Source: a virus
Strand: one strand, 5' to 3'
Length of the DNA stretch: 20,237 nt
IMG/VR virus record: IMGVR_UViG_3300027976_000275
Span: 1-20,237 of that record
Shown here in pieces: positions 1-6,895 of this stretch; the first letter of the stretch is position 1; each line of letters starts with the position of its first letter. Made by a program: the position numbers and the translations under genes. Under the pieces are notes generated by a model. That model was given only the letters and a program-made list of their open reading frames with translations, was not told where the DNA came from and made no database searches.

Positions 1-750
1 GGTCATTCTGCTGGCTATCACGCTTCACAACTTATTAGTGCTGTAAACTCTATGGCACTTGGTAATGGAGCTTATACTACGGCTAGTAATCAGGTGGTTA
101 TTGGGAATACGAGTATTACTCAGACATTGTTGAATGGCAACGTAGGAATAGACACAACAACACCAGGAGCTAAACTTGAAATTTCAGGAGATATAAAAAC
201 AACAAACAACAACCTAAAATTCACAGGAACATCACTATATGCAGGAAACGCAGATGCATCAACAATAGCATACACTCCATCTGACGGTATAAGTTCTATT
301 ACGGATGTACTATCAATAACATCGGATTGGGCAAGTACCACTAAATATAATGGTCAAACATTAGAAAGATGTAGAGCTGGAGAAACAATAACAAAAGGAC
401 AATTAGTACATTTATCTACCAATGGAAAATGGTTGTTGACAGACGCTGATCAACCTAATTTAAGTACGAGTTTACTTGGTATAGCTTTAGACACTGTAGA
501 AACAAATGACGAGTTTGCTGTTCTATTAGATGGAATTATAATAACTCCATTCCACAAACAAAATGGATCAGCATCCCCTGGAAAACCATTATATATTCAA
601 ACAAGTGCTGCTGGTAATGCTGGAGATGTTACAGAAGTGGCTCCATCCACTACTGGTGAAGTTGTAAGATTAATAGGGCATAACATAGCTGACCCTGAAG
701 ATGGTGTAATCATCAGATTTCAACCAGATAATACTTGGTTAGAATTATAG
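1..750 (+). CDS. Tail-fibre / appendage protein, C-terminal part (5' end outside window)
   Basis: The reading frame is open from the first base, so this is the last 249 residues of a longer protein; the ATG at 52 is internal. Near the fragment start there is a YadA-head-like repeat (SMALGNGAYTTASNQVVIGN, about residues 17-36), then the GNVGIDTTTPGAKLEISG signature (about 46-63), both common in trimeric phage tail fibres and appendages. The last 140 residues (from about GETITKGQLVHL) form a beta-rich domain with LLGIALDTVE and FAVLLDGII strands, resembling small capping or decoration domains. There is no catalytic S74 peptidase (chaperone) signature. It is followed by a collagen-like gene 30 bp downstream. 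Role inferred: part of a receptor-binding fibre on the virion. The fibre assignment is fairly sure from the motifs; its position on the virion is not known. Confidence 0.75.
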   Translation, partial: GHSAGYHASQLISAVNSMALGNGAYTTASNQVVIGNTSITQTLLNGNVGIDTTTPGAKLEISGDIKTTNNNLKFTGTSLYAGNADASTIAYTPSDGISSITDVLSITSDWASTTKYNGQTLERCRAGETITKGQLVHLSTNGKWLLTDADQPNLSTSLLGIALDTVETNDEFAVLLDGIIITPFHKQNGSASPGKPLYIQTSAAGNAGDVTEVAPSTTGEVVRLIGHNIADPEDGVIIRFQPDNTWLEL

Positions 751-780
751 TTCATAATATTTATATAAAAGAAAGAAAAC

Positions 781-1323
781 ATGGCAATAAAGTGGGGTGG
801 AGTTGAGTTAAATACAACTAGGTTAGGGATTGAAAGTAGACTATCTAAAGCAGATACAGCCGATAGTAGATTAAGTTCAATTCCAGTAGGAACAAACGAA
901 AATAAAATAGTAGTAATGGATGGTTCTGGTAATCTAAAATATAGAACTAACATATCATTAACTGGAGCTACTGGACCTACAGGTGCCTCTGGAGCTACTG
1001 GAGCTGTAGGAAGTACTGGAACACAGGGTATTATAGGACTCACCGGTTCCTCTGGAGCTAGTGGAGCTACTGGACCAACAGGTCCAACAGGTCCAACAGG
1101 ATTAAAAGGGAACGTAGGAAATACTGGTCCAACTGGATTAACCGGAGCAGCATCAACTGTAGCAGGACCTACTGGAGCTACTGGTATTAATGGACGTGAT
1201 GGTTTTAATGGACGTGATGGTAATAGCCATTTAGCAAATTTAGAAGTGGTAACTGTAAATGACCGAGGTGCTACTATAACTTTAACAATAGATGGTATGA
1301 AATATAATTTAGCTACAGTGTAA
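781..1323 (+). CDS. Collagen-like repeat fibre protein
   Basis: 180 residues. The N-terminal 60 residues look like a globular or trimerising head. Residues 62-124 are an uninterrupted run of Gly-X-Y triplets (mostly GPT, GAT, GAS). A short break (AASTVA) follows, then more triplets from G129 to G147 including two GRDGxN units, and a C-terminal beta domain (residues 150-180) ends the protein. Such collagen-like triplets form triple helices and are widespread in phage tail fibres. Thr in the Y position dominates, the composition seen in O-glycosylated bacterial collagens such as BclA. The ATG follows a purine-rich leader (AAAGAAAGAAAAC) and there is no separate promoter in the 30-bp gap, so it is probably co-transcribed with the fibre gene. 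Function inferred: virion surface fibre or spacer. Confidence 0.85.
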   Translation: MAIKWGGVELNTTRLGIESRLSKADTADSRLSSIPVGTNENKIVVMDGSGNLKYRTNISLTGATGPTGASGATGAVGSTGTQGIIGLTGSSGASGATGPTGPTGPTGLKGNVGNTGPTGLTGAASTVAGPTGATGINGRDGFNGRDGNSHLANLEVVTVNDRGATITLTIDGMKYNLATV

Positions 1324-1359
1324 TAATAAATATAATTAAAGAAGTTATTAAATAATATT

Positions 1360-1388
1360 TTGCATTTAAAATAAAATTATTACTTTTG
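1360..1388 (+). promoter_or_regulatory. Bacteroidetes-type promoter for the modification gene
   Basis: TTG at 1360-1362 and TACTTTTG at 1381-1388, separated by 18 bp, match the Bacteroidetes sigma-ABfr arrangement (TTG near -33, TAnnTTTG near -7). The expected transcription start, a few bases after the -7 box, leaves only about 10 nt before the ATG at 1404, so the mRNA would have a very short leader. This also rules out the TTG at 1386 as a translation start, since it lies inside the promoter. Confidence 0.65.
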
Positions 1389-1403
1389 TTAAAAACCAAA
1401 AGT

Positions 1404-3623
1404 ATGGATAATTTATGTAAAAAAGCCTTGGAAGAAGGAGGCTCAGTTAATTATTTAATGATCCCTTCAAATATAACAAAAGGATTAGGGTTAACCAATC
1501 CTTCTCTGCTTTATATAAAAGGCAAATATTTACTAAACTTAAGACATGTTCAGTATACTTTATATCATAGCGAAAATAAACAAAAGTTTCAAACTCCTTG
1601 GGGGCCATTAGCATATCTTAATCCTGAAAATGATATTTCTTTAAGAACTACTAATTATATATGTCATTTAGATCCTAATACTTTAGCAATAGATACTTTT
1701 GAAAAAGTAGATACTGATAAGTTAGATATAAAACCTGTTTGGGAATTTATTGGTTTAGAAGATGCTAGAGTAGTACACTGGGATAACAATTTATGTTTAA
1801 CAGGTGTTAGAAGAGATACTAAAACTGATGGTGAGGGTAGAATGGAAATATCTAAACTTAATGAATCTTATAAAGAAATAAAAAGAATTAGGATTGAGCC
1901 TCCAACAGCTTCTTATTGTGAAAAGAATTGGATGCCGATTTTAGATATGCCATATCATTATGTAAAATGGTGTTCTCCGACAGAAGTTGTTAAATGGATT
2001 CCCGGTACAAATAAATCTGAAACAGTTGCCTTAGTAGAACAATCTATAAAATTTAACAGAGACTTAAGAGGTGGTTCTCAAGTTATTTCTGTAGGTGGTT
2101 ATTATATTGCTCTTACACATGAAGTAGATTTATGGCATAACGAGCAACAAAAAAAAGATGCTCAGTATTACCATAGATTTGTTATATGGGATAAAGAATG
2201 GAATATGGTAGCTCATTCAGAAGAGTTTAAATTTATGACTGCCCAAATTGAGTTTTCTTGTGGTTTAATTTTTGACGGTAATAGTTTTGTTATTCCTTTT
2301 GGCTTCCAGGATTCTACAGCTTTTATATTAAAACTTCCTGTAAGTACTTTTGAATCAATAACTAATTTTAACTTAGATTTAAAATTAGAAAATAAAACTA
2401 TAACATCAACGCCTTATAAACTAGAAAATTTTATAATGAATCCTTTTAAAGATGATAATACCTTTAATCTAGGAGAGTTTTATTTTAATCAAGGTCACAC
2501 AGCTTCTGCATTAGCTTTTTATCTTAGAACAGCTGAATATAGTGAAGATGATAATTTAATTTATGCATCATTACTCATGGTAGCTAAATGTTTATCTATA
2601 CAAGGTCAGAGAGGTACAACTGAAAAAGGATTATGGTTAAATGCTATAGCTTTTAAACCAGAGAGACCTGAAGCATATTTATTTTTAAGTGAATGGTGTG
2701 AAGCTAGAAAAGATTATCATGAAGCTTACTCTTATGCAACTATAGGAATTCAAAATGCTCATAACGCTGTTGTAATGACCTCAAATGTAGGTTATGAACA
2801 TAACTATCAACTTGATTTTCAAAAAGCTGTATCAGCCTGGTGGATAGGTAAATCTCAAGAGTCAAGAGATACCTTTATTACGCTTGTAAATAAAGGACCT
2901 GAATTAAATGAGAAATATAAAAAATTAGTACAATCTAATATAACATCATTAGGTTCAGGTCCAGATCCTTTTTTAAGATATCATAAAGGACTTTATAATT
3001 ACTTAAAATATAAGTTTCCTGGAGCTGAGGGCATTAAAAAAAACTTTTCCCAAACCTATCAAGATATGTTTACTCTTACTATGTTAAATGGTAAGAAGAA
3101 TGGTACATATTTTGAGATTGGGGCAGCTGATCCTTTTCATGGAAATAACACCGCCTTATTAGAACAGTTTGGTTGGACAGGTACATCATTGGAAATATTA
3201 CCTAATGAAGTAGAAAAATTTAAAGCACAAAGAAAAAATAACATTGTTTTATGTGATGCTACCAAATTTGATTATTCTACACTTACAGGACATACTGATT
3301 ATTTACAAGTAGACTGTGAACCTCCAGCTACAACTTTTGAAATACTCACTATGATCAACTGGGAGACTTGTACATTCGGAGTAATTACATATGAACATGA
3401 CTATTATACAGATGTAACAAGATCTTTTAGAAAAAAATCCAGAGACTTTTTAATAAGCAAAGGTTATATATTAGTAGTAAATGACATTGCTCCAAATGAT
3501 ACTTCTAATTATGAAGATTGGTGGGTTCATCCAAAACATGTTGATGCCAAGTTAATTAAACTAATGCTTAATACTAAAGATACTGTTAAAAATGCAGAAA
3601 AATATATGCTAGGAAAGCTGTAA
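1404..3623 (+). CDS. Glycosidase-type propeller / TPR-like / FkbM-family methyltransferase fusion
   Basis: 739 residues from ATG 1404; an upstream in-frame TTG at 1386 is inside the promoter and is rejected. Residues about 20-315 show repeated beta-propeller blades resembling GH130/GH43-type glycoside enzymes: GLTNPSLLYIKG (28-39), GLEDARVVHW (117-126), EKNWMPIL (173-180), RGGSQVI (222-228) and QIEFSCGLIFDG (281-292). Residues about 354-500 are helical and TPR-like (FNLGEFYFNQG, RPEAYLFLSEW), as seen in glycan-transfer proteins. The C-terminal part is FkbM-like, with an SAM-binding motif GTYFEIGAADP (567-577), SLEILP, the acidic VDCEPP (636-641) and EHDYY. No signal peptide is visible, so it should act in the host cytoplasm. 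Its place after two fibre genes suggests sugar modification or methylation of virion proteins; that is inference. The FkbM call is stronger than the propeller family call. Confidence 0.72.
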   Translation: MDNLCKKALEEGGSVNYLMIPSNITKGLGLTNPSLLYIKGKYLLNLRHVQYTLYHSENKQKFQTPWGPLAYLNPENDISLRTTNYICHLDPNTLAIDTFEKVDTDKLDIKPVWEFIGLEDARVVHWDNNLCLTGVRRDTKTDGEGRMEISKLNESYKEIKRIRIEPPTASYCEKNWMPILDMPYHYVKWCSPTEVVKWIPGTNKSETVALVEQSIKFNRDLRGGSQVISVGGYYIALTHEVDLWHNEQQKKDAQYYHRFVIWDKEWNMVAHSEEFKFMTAQIEFSCGLIFDGNSFVIPFGFQDSTAFILKLPVSTFESITNFNLDLKLENKTITSTPYKLENFIMNPFKDDNTFNLGEFYFNQGHTASALAFYLRTAEYSEDDNLIYASLLMVAKCLSIQGQRGTTEKGLWLNAIAFKPERPEAYLFLSEWCEARKDYHEAYSYATIGIQNAHNAVVMTSNVGYEHNYQLDFQKAVSAWWIGKSQESRDTFITLVNKGPELNEKYKKLVQSNITSLGSGPDPFLRYHKGLYNYLKYKFPGAEGIKKNFSQTYQDMFTLTMLNGKKNGTYFEIGAADPFHGNNTALLEQFGWTGTSLEILPNEVEKFKAQRKNNIVLCDATKFDYSTLTGHTDYLQVDCEPPATTFEILTMINWETCTFGVITYEHDYYTDVTRSFRKKSRDFLISKGYILVVNDIAPNDTSNYEDWWVHPKHVDAKLIKLMLNTKDTVKNAEKYMLGKL

Positions 3624-3644
3624 TTTTTTTTGTATATTATAGTT

Positions 3645-4133
3645 ATGAAGCATTGTTTATATTTCATATTGCTTATAAGCCTGACGGCCTGTTCAATAGA
3701 AAAAAGATTAGATAAATACTGTCCTTTATGTATACAGGATAACAGTGTTGAAACTACAATAACATATAGAGATACTACTATTGTAATTCCCGGAGAGACA
3801 ATTTATCTACAAGATACTCTTTATTGTGATTCTTTAGGAAATGTATTATCTAAACTTAATACTATTATCAAAGATAAGGAAGGAAGATTAATACGCTTAC
3901 AAACTACTTTACAAAATAATGTATATACATCTAGAGTTCACGTAGATACTATATACAGAACCCTTAAAGGTAATAATATATATCATACAAAAGTTATTAC
4001 TAAAACACTAAAACCTTTAAAAATTAAATATACCCCAAGCTGGATGATTTTCTTATCATACACTGGTGGTATATTTTTATTAATACTATTAATATATGTG
4101 TTGATTAAAATACTATCAAAAAAATTAATATGA
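3645..4133 (+). CDS. u-spanin-like lipoprotein with C-terminal membrane anchor
   Basis: 162 residues from ATG 3645; a TTG at 3630 would add five residues before the signal peptide and is unlikely. The N-terminus has a lipoprotein signal with hydrophobic stretch 4-13 and lipobox L13-T14-A15-C16. The periplasmic part (17-128) contains CPLC, short beta stretches (TITYRDTTIVIPG) and a helical segment. A single membrane helix follows at about 132-156, then a lysine-containing tail. An outer-membrane lipid anchor plus a C-terminal inner-membrane helix in one chain is the layout of unimolecular spanins (as in phage T1), which fuse the two membranes at the last step of lysis. Its stop overlaps the start of the holin-like gene by ATGA, supporting a lysis cassette. 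The assignment rests on topology and neighbour, not on residue-level homology. Confidence 0.7.
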   Translation: MKHCLYFILLISLTACSIEKRLDKYCPLCIQDNSVETTITYRDTTIVIPGETIYLQDTLYCDSLGNVLSKLNTIIKDKEGRLIRLQTTLQNNVYTSRVHVDTIYRTLKGNNIYHTKVITKTLKPLKIKYTPSWMIFLSYTGGIFLLILLIYVLIKILSKKLI

Positions 4134-4627
4134 AAACTAAATTAACACTATTCACTTTGTCACTTCTATCTGTATTTGCTCCGATTGCACTTTGTGCTAT
4201 TATATTAATGTTTATGATCTTTATAGACACTTTTGTAAAACTAATATCAATAAAAAAAATTGCTTGTGCGCAAAAGAAAAGATTTAGAGATGTCTTTAAA
4301 TCTAAAATCTTAAGAAAAGGTTATATATTTAAAGCAGCCGGTTATTACATTATAGCAGGAGCAATGTTTCCTTTAGACTATTATGTTCTAACCCCTTTCA
4401 CAACAGGTGTAATACATGCAATAGGCTTTACTTTTATTATAGCAAATACAGCCATATATACTAATATTTTATTAGGTATATTTTGTTTAATGGAATTTTC
4501 ATCTATTAATGAAAACTGGTTTGATATTACAGGAAGTAACATACTTAAATCGGTATCTTTGATGGTAAAGAAAATAAGAGTTGGAGTAGAAAATATTTCA
4601 GATACTTATAAAAATATTAAAATGTAA
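4130..4627 (+). CDS. Holin-like membrane protein
   Basis: 165 residues, translationally coupled to the spanin-like gene (ATGA at 4130-4133). Three hydrophobic segments are visible: about 7-33, 66-86 and 92-118. A short basic loop (KKIACAQKKRFRDVFKSK) lies between the first two. The third is followed by FCLMEFSSINENW, the acid/Asn-rich tail that in TcdE-type (phage_holin_4 family) proteins follows the last helix. The C-terminus is amphipathic and basic. Holins oligomerise in the inner membrane and open it at a fixed time so that endolysin or membrane collapse can proceed. No endolysin gene is present in this window. The holin call follows from size, topology, motif and pairing with the spanin; another small phage membrane protein remains possible. 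Confidence 0.65.
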   Translation: MKTKLTLFTLSLLSVFAPIALCAIILMFMIFIDTFVKLISIKKIACAQKKRFRDVFKSKILRKGYIFKAAGYYIIAGAMFPLDYYVLTPFTTGVIHAIGFTFIIANTAIYTNILLGIFCLMEFSSINENWFDITGSNILKSVSLMVKKIRVGVENISDTYKNIKM

Positions 4628-4664
4628 TACAAGCATAACGTATATTCATTATAAAATAACTATT

Positions 4665-4823
4665 ATGAAATTTAGAAATAACTGGGGCTTAAAAAACAAA
4701 CAATGGGATAAGATATCACTAAGGATTAGAATATCTTCACTAGATTTTTTAACAATTGAATTAGACATATCTAGAAACTTTTATATGTTTACTATACTTA
4801 ATTTTACTTTTAAAAACAGATAA
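4665..4823 (+). CDS. Small hypothetical protein (52 aa)
   Basis: ATG at 4665 opens 52 codons ending in TAA at 4821-4823, two bases before the next ATG (4826). The peptide is basic at the start (MKFRNNWGLKNKQWDKIS) and has a hydrophobic C-terminal half with alternating residues (LDFLTIEL, FYMFTILNFTF) but no clear membrane helix or known motif. It fills what would otherwise be a 200-bp gap between co-directional genes and has typical AT-rich codons. It is supported only by packing and codon use; the function is unknown. Confidence 0.5.
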   Translation: MKFRNNWGLKNKQWDKISLRIRISSLDFLTIELDISRNFYMFTILNFTFKNR

Positions 4824-4825
4824 TC

Positions 4826-5098
4826 ATGATAGATGATAAAAATCAGATCATAAGATCTATGAAAAGCTATAATAATGGTGGTGCATTTGATGTTGATAAA
4901 TTTCAACGTGGAGGATGTAACTATAGTAAAGCTGCTAAAAAAAATAAAAGACAAAAAGCTTTCCGTAATTTTGGTGAAAAAGCCGATAAAGTAGTAGGTG
5001 CCGTAGCAGGTATAGGAGCAGGTGTTGCTGCGGGAATTGGTATTAAAAAAATGTTGGATAAACAGAAAAAGGGAGGTCCCGTTAAGAAGAAAAAGTAA
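4826..5098 (+). CDS. Small basic Gly/Lys-rich protein with KKGGPVKKKK tail
   Basis: 90 residues. The N-terminal half contains GGAFD and FQRGG; residues 36-55 are strongly basic. Residues 57-73 are a Gly/Ala/Val-rich hydrophobic stretch (VVGAVAGIGAGVAAGIG) that could be a membrane or glycine-zipper helix. The protein ends KKGGPVKKKK (81-90). Closely similar GGxV-Lys motifs occur in the proteins at 17639-18337 and from 19413 onward, suggesting a shared role, possibly in the virion. It is the last gene before the terminator at 5120. I do not recognise a family. A membrane-active or virion-internal peptide is a guess from composition. Confidence 0.65.
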   Translation: MIDDKNQIIRSMKSYNNGGAFDVDKFQRGGCNYSKAAKKNKRQKAFRNFGEKADKVVGAVAGIGAGVAAGIGIKKMLDKQKKGGPVKKKK

Positions 5099-5119
5099 AT
5101 TCTTTCATCAGGCCTGCAT

Positions 5120-5156
5120 AAATCCAAATATATAATGTATTTGGATTTTTTCATTT
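5120..5156 (+). terminator. Intrinsic terminator
   Basis: A perfect 11-bp stem (AAATCCAAATA at 5120-5130 with TATTTGGATTT at 5138-5148) with a 7-nt loop (TATAATG), running directly into a T-rich tract (the last stem Ts plus TTTCATTT). It lies 21 bp after the stop of the 4826-5098 gene and ends the fibre/lysis transcription block. Confidence 0.85.
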
Positions 5157-5165
5157 AAATTTTTA

Positions 5166-5198
5166 TTGTTTAAACAAAAATTGTATATTTGTTTAAAC
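5166..5198 (+). promoter_or_regulatory. Promoter with operator-like repeats before the packaging operon
   Basis: TATATTTG at 5184-5191 fits the Bacteroidetes -7 consensus TAnnTTTG. The nearest upstream TTG (5166-5168) is only 15 bp away, shorter than usual. The -7 box is embedded in repeats: TTGTTTAAAC occurs at 5166-5175 and again at 5189-5198, 23 bp apart. Because GTTTAAAC is itself palindromic, the two sites also form an 11-bp inverted repeat (GTTTAAACAAA at 5168-5178, TTTGTTTAAAC at 5188-5198) around a 9-nt centre. This lies 15 bp before the ATG at 5214 and directly after a terminator. It is probably the promoter of the packaging genes, with repeats that could bind a regulator (inference). 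Confidence 0.5.
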
Positions 5199-5213
5199 TT
5201 TAAATGTATAGTA

Positions 5214-5495
5214 ATGAAAAAAGAAAATCAACAAGATCACTTAGAAGACTTAACAGCTGATGAATTAACAGCAAGAAAGCAAGACATGAAGCAATACTTT
5301 GAAGAGTCAATTCCTTATCTGGAAGCTCAAGTTAAGTATGAAAAATTGCTATCTGATATAGCTGAGTTTAAGTTTAAAAGATTTCAGTGGGATGCTCAGT
5401 TGTCTATGAATATGTATCAGATGCAAAATCCAGAAGAAGCCGATAGTGAAGATCCAGAAGCTCCTGTTCCTGAGAGAAAGCTTAAACAAGTGTAG
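5214..5495 (+). CDS. Small acidic helical protein, first gene of packaging operon
   Basis: 93 residues from ATG 5214 (MKKENQQDHLED). An in-frame TTG at 5166 is rejected because it overlaps the promoter repeats. The protein is predicted mostly helical, with charged heptad-like stretches (DELTARKQDMKQYFEES, EKLLSDIAEFKFKRFQWD) and an acidic, proline-containing tail (EEADSEDPEAPVPE). No catalytic motif is seen. It ends two bases before the next ATG (5498) and starts a run of closely spaced genes leading to the terminase. I do not recognise a family; a structural or DNA-packaging accessory role is only suggested by position. Confidence 0.7.
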   Translation: MKKENQQDHLEDLTADELTARKQDMKQYFEESIPYLEAQVKYEKLLSDIAEFKFKRFQWDAQLSMNMYQMQNPEEADSEDPEAPVPERKLKQV

Positions 5496-5497
5496 TC

Positions 5498-5866
5498 ATG
5501 GCTTTAGTAAACAGAGTTCAAAAAAGGGTAAAGATGCCCGCCTGGGATATTGTAAAGTTTCAAATACTTACTCATTGTTACATAAACAAGATTACAATGA
5601 GTGATGCAGACTTAAACTGCTTAACAATGTTAAGTTTTAGTCAACCTCTTGAACTTACAGGTTTTTGTTATGATGCATCTTCAGAAGAAGATTGGATATT
5701 TAAGTCTCCACAAACTGTAAGAAACTGTATCAATAAAGCTGAAAAAAACAAGTTAGTGGTTAGAGATAATGTGAATAAAAAAATAATCATGATCGATCCT
5801 GCTTTAAAGATTCAAACGGTTGGTACACTTTTACTAGACTATAAATTTTTAGGATATGAATCCTAA
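5498..5866 (+). CDS. Putative winged-helix DNA-binding protein
   Basis: 122 residues. An N-terminal basic segment (VQKRVKMP) is followed by helices around ILTHCYINKI and DADLNCLTMLSF. The second half reads IFKSPQTVRNCINKAEKNKLVV followed by a beta pair (KKIIMIDPAL), the order of a recognition helix and wing in winged-helix folds: S-x-x-TV-x-N-x-I-x-x-A is helix-turn-helix-like. The start follows the previous stop by two bases, and the end overlaps the HU-like gene by 11 bp, so the genes are co-translated. A DNA-binding regulator or a packaging-recognition subunit are both possible. The fold call is tentative and based on pattern only. Confidence 0.55.
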   Translation: MALVNRVQKRVKMPAWDIVKFQILTHCYINKITMSDADLNCLTMLSFSQPLELTGFCYDASSEEDWIFKSPQTVRNCINKAEKNKLVVRDNVNKKIIMIDPALKIQTVGTLLLDYKFLGYES

Positions 5867-6245
5867 AAAAGCAAGTAAACTTTATATAGAAGTTGCTGAA
5901 GAATTAGATATTTCTAGTTCACTAGTAGAAGAAACTATAAGTTTTTATTACAATTATGTAAGGCAAATGCTGAGTAATTTAGAAGAACCCCGGATAAATA
6001 TTGATGGGTTAGGTCAATTTGTTATTAAAGCAAAAATGGTTAAAAATTCTATACCTAGATTTACTAAATCTTTAGAAAATCATGACACATCAACATTTGC
6101 AGCTTATTTTAATAAGAAAGGAACAGAAACAAAATTAGAACTTCTTATTAAATTAGAAAAAAAAATTTTAGAACAGGAGTTAAGAAAAGAAGCTTTTAAA
6201 AAACTTAAGTATGGGGACAAATTTAAAAACAATCTGGAAAAATAG
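5856..6245 (+). CDS. HU/IHF-like DNA-bending protein
   Basis: 129 residues. The N-terminal helices (KASKLYIEVAEELDISSSLVEETISFYYNYVRQML) are followed by the strand/turn signature PRINIDGLGQFVIKAKMV, which matches the HU/IHF pattern in which a conserved G-x-G/F turn (usually GFGxF) precedes the DNA-binding arm. The tail after about residue 70 (helical, lysine-rich, LEKKILEQELRKEAFKKLK) is not part of canonical HU. crAss-like phages commonly carry IHF-like genes in this part of the genome. Expected role: bending or compacting phage DNA, perhaps at packaging or replication sites. The ATG overlaps the upstream gene, and its own end overlaps the next gene (start 6211). Confidence 0.65.
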   Translation: MNPKKASKLYIEVAEELDISSSLVEETISFYYNYVRQMLSNLEEPRINIDGLGQFVIKAKMVKNSIPRFTKSLENHDTSTFAAYFNKKGTETKLELLIKLEKKILEQELRKEAFKKLKYGDKFKNNLEK

Positions 6246-6519
6246 AAAACAAATTTTTGAAGGTATAACTAATTCAATTATTAGGGATGAATTTGTAGAA
6301 GATGTAGCAAGTCATAGAATGGAGGTGTGTGATAGATGTTCTCTTAAAGGAGACAAGTGTTCCATTCCTGGGACAGGGCCTTGTTGTAATGCCTGCGGGT
6401 GTTCTTTAACTTTTAAAACAAGATCTTTATCTTCAGAATGTCCTCATCCTGAAGGTCCTAAATGGAAAGCTATAATAACAGAAGAAGAAGAAAATAAATT
6501 AGATAATCTTAAAAACTAA
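6211..6519 (+). CDS. Cysteine-rich putative zinc-binding protein
   Basis: 102 residues, ATG 6211 overlapping the previous gene by 35 bp; this start keeps the whole basic N-terminal helix. Eight cysteines are clustered in C40-x2-C43, C50, C58-C59, C62, C64 and C77, followed by PHPEGPKW. The pattern suggests one or two zinc-binding knuckles. The C-terminus is acidic (EEEENK). It sits between an HU-like gene and another zinc-ribbon gene, just ahead of a nuclease and terminase. Nucleic-acid binding is likely, but no specific family is recognised. Confidence 0.7.
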   Translation: MGTNLKTIWKNRKQIFEGITNSIIRDEFVEDVASHRMEVCDRCSLKGDKCSIPGTGPCCNACGCSLTFKTRSLSSECPHPEGPKWKAIITEEEENKLDNLKN

Positions 6520-6523
6520 TATT

Positions 6524-6895
6524 ATGAGTAAAGATATTTTAAATATGGAAGAGTTTCTCTCTGAGCAAACTCCAGCAATACCTTATAAAGGTAAAGGTTT
6601 TGAATTTACTATGTTCAACAAAACATTTAAATTTTTAATATTTGATAAAAAAGTTAAAAAGGAGTCTTTATTTGCACCAGTTGAGGTTTGTAACAGCAGT
6701 CCTGTAGCAAATTGGCTTTGTAATAATAAAGGTAAAAACTATTCATCAGATATGAATGACTATTTTAAAGATATTAATACTATTTACAACTGTTCTGGTT
6801 GTAGACAAAACTTTCAAAAATCATCTATGTCTGAGCGTGAAGGAGTGTGTGCAGTATGTAGTTGGAAGTATGATTTAGAAAAATTAAAAAAATGA
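6524..6895 (+). CDS. Zinc-ribbon protein
   Basis: 123 residues. The C-terminal third has a clean zinc ribbon: C90-x2-C93 and C109-x2-C112 (NCSGCRQ ... GVCAVCSW). The N-terminal part (residues 24-55) is predicted beta-rich (FEFTMFNKTFKFLIF). Two further cysteines occur at 56 and 66. Its stop overlaps the start of the nuclease gene (ATGA, 6892-6895), implying coupled translation and possibly a joint function. Zinc ribbons in this setting usually contact DNA or proteins; no enzyme motif is visible. Confidence 0.7.
   Translation: MSKDILNMEEFLSEQTPAIPYKGKGFEFTMFNKTFKFLIFDKKVKKESLFAPVEVCNSSPVANWLCNNKGKNYSSDMNDYFKDINTIYNCSGCRQNFQKSSMSEREGVCAVCSWKYDLEKLKK

Noticed and set aside
720-1043. Minus-strand ORF opposite the fibre/collagen genes
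   Set aside because: Its proline-rich translation is the antisense shadow of Gly-X-Thr collagen codons; no leader or motif.
1386-1403. TTG start giving a six-residue longer modification protein
   Set aside because: It lies within the -7 promoter box; ATG 1404 is the only sensible start.
3630-3644. Promoter TTGTATATTATAG before the spanin-like gene
   Set aside because: It lacks the TTTG of the -7 box and a -33 element, and lies within AT-rich leader only 7 bp after the preceding stop.
5166-5213. TTG start for the first packaging gene
   Set aside because: The bases are the promoter/operator repeats; ATG 5214 begins a normal protein (MKKENQQ).
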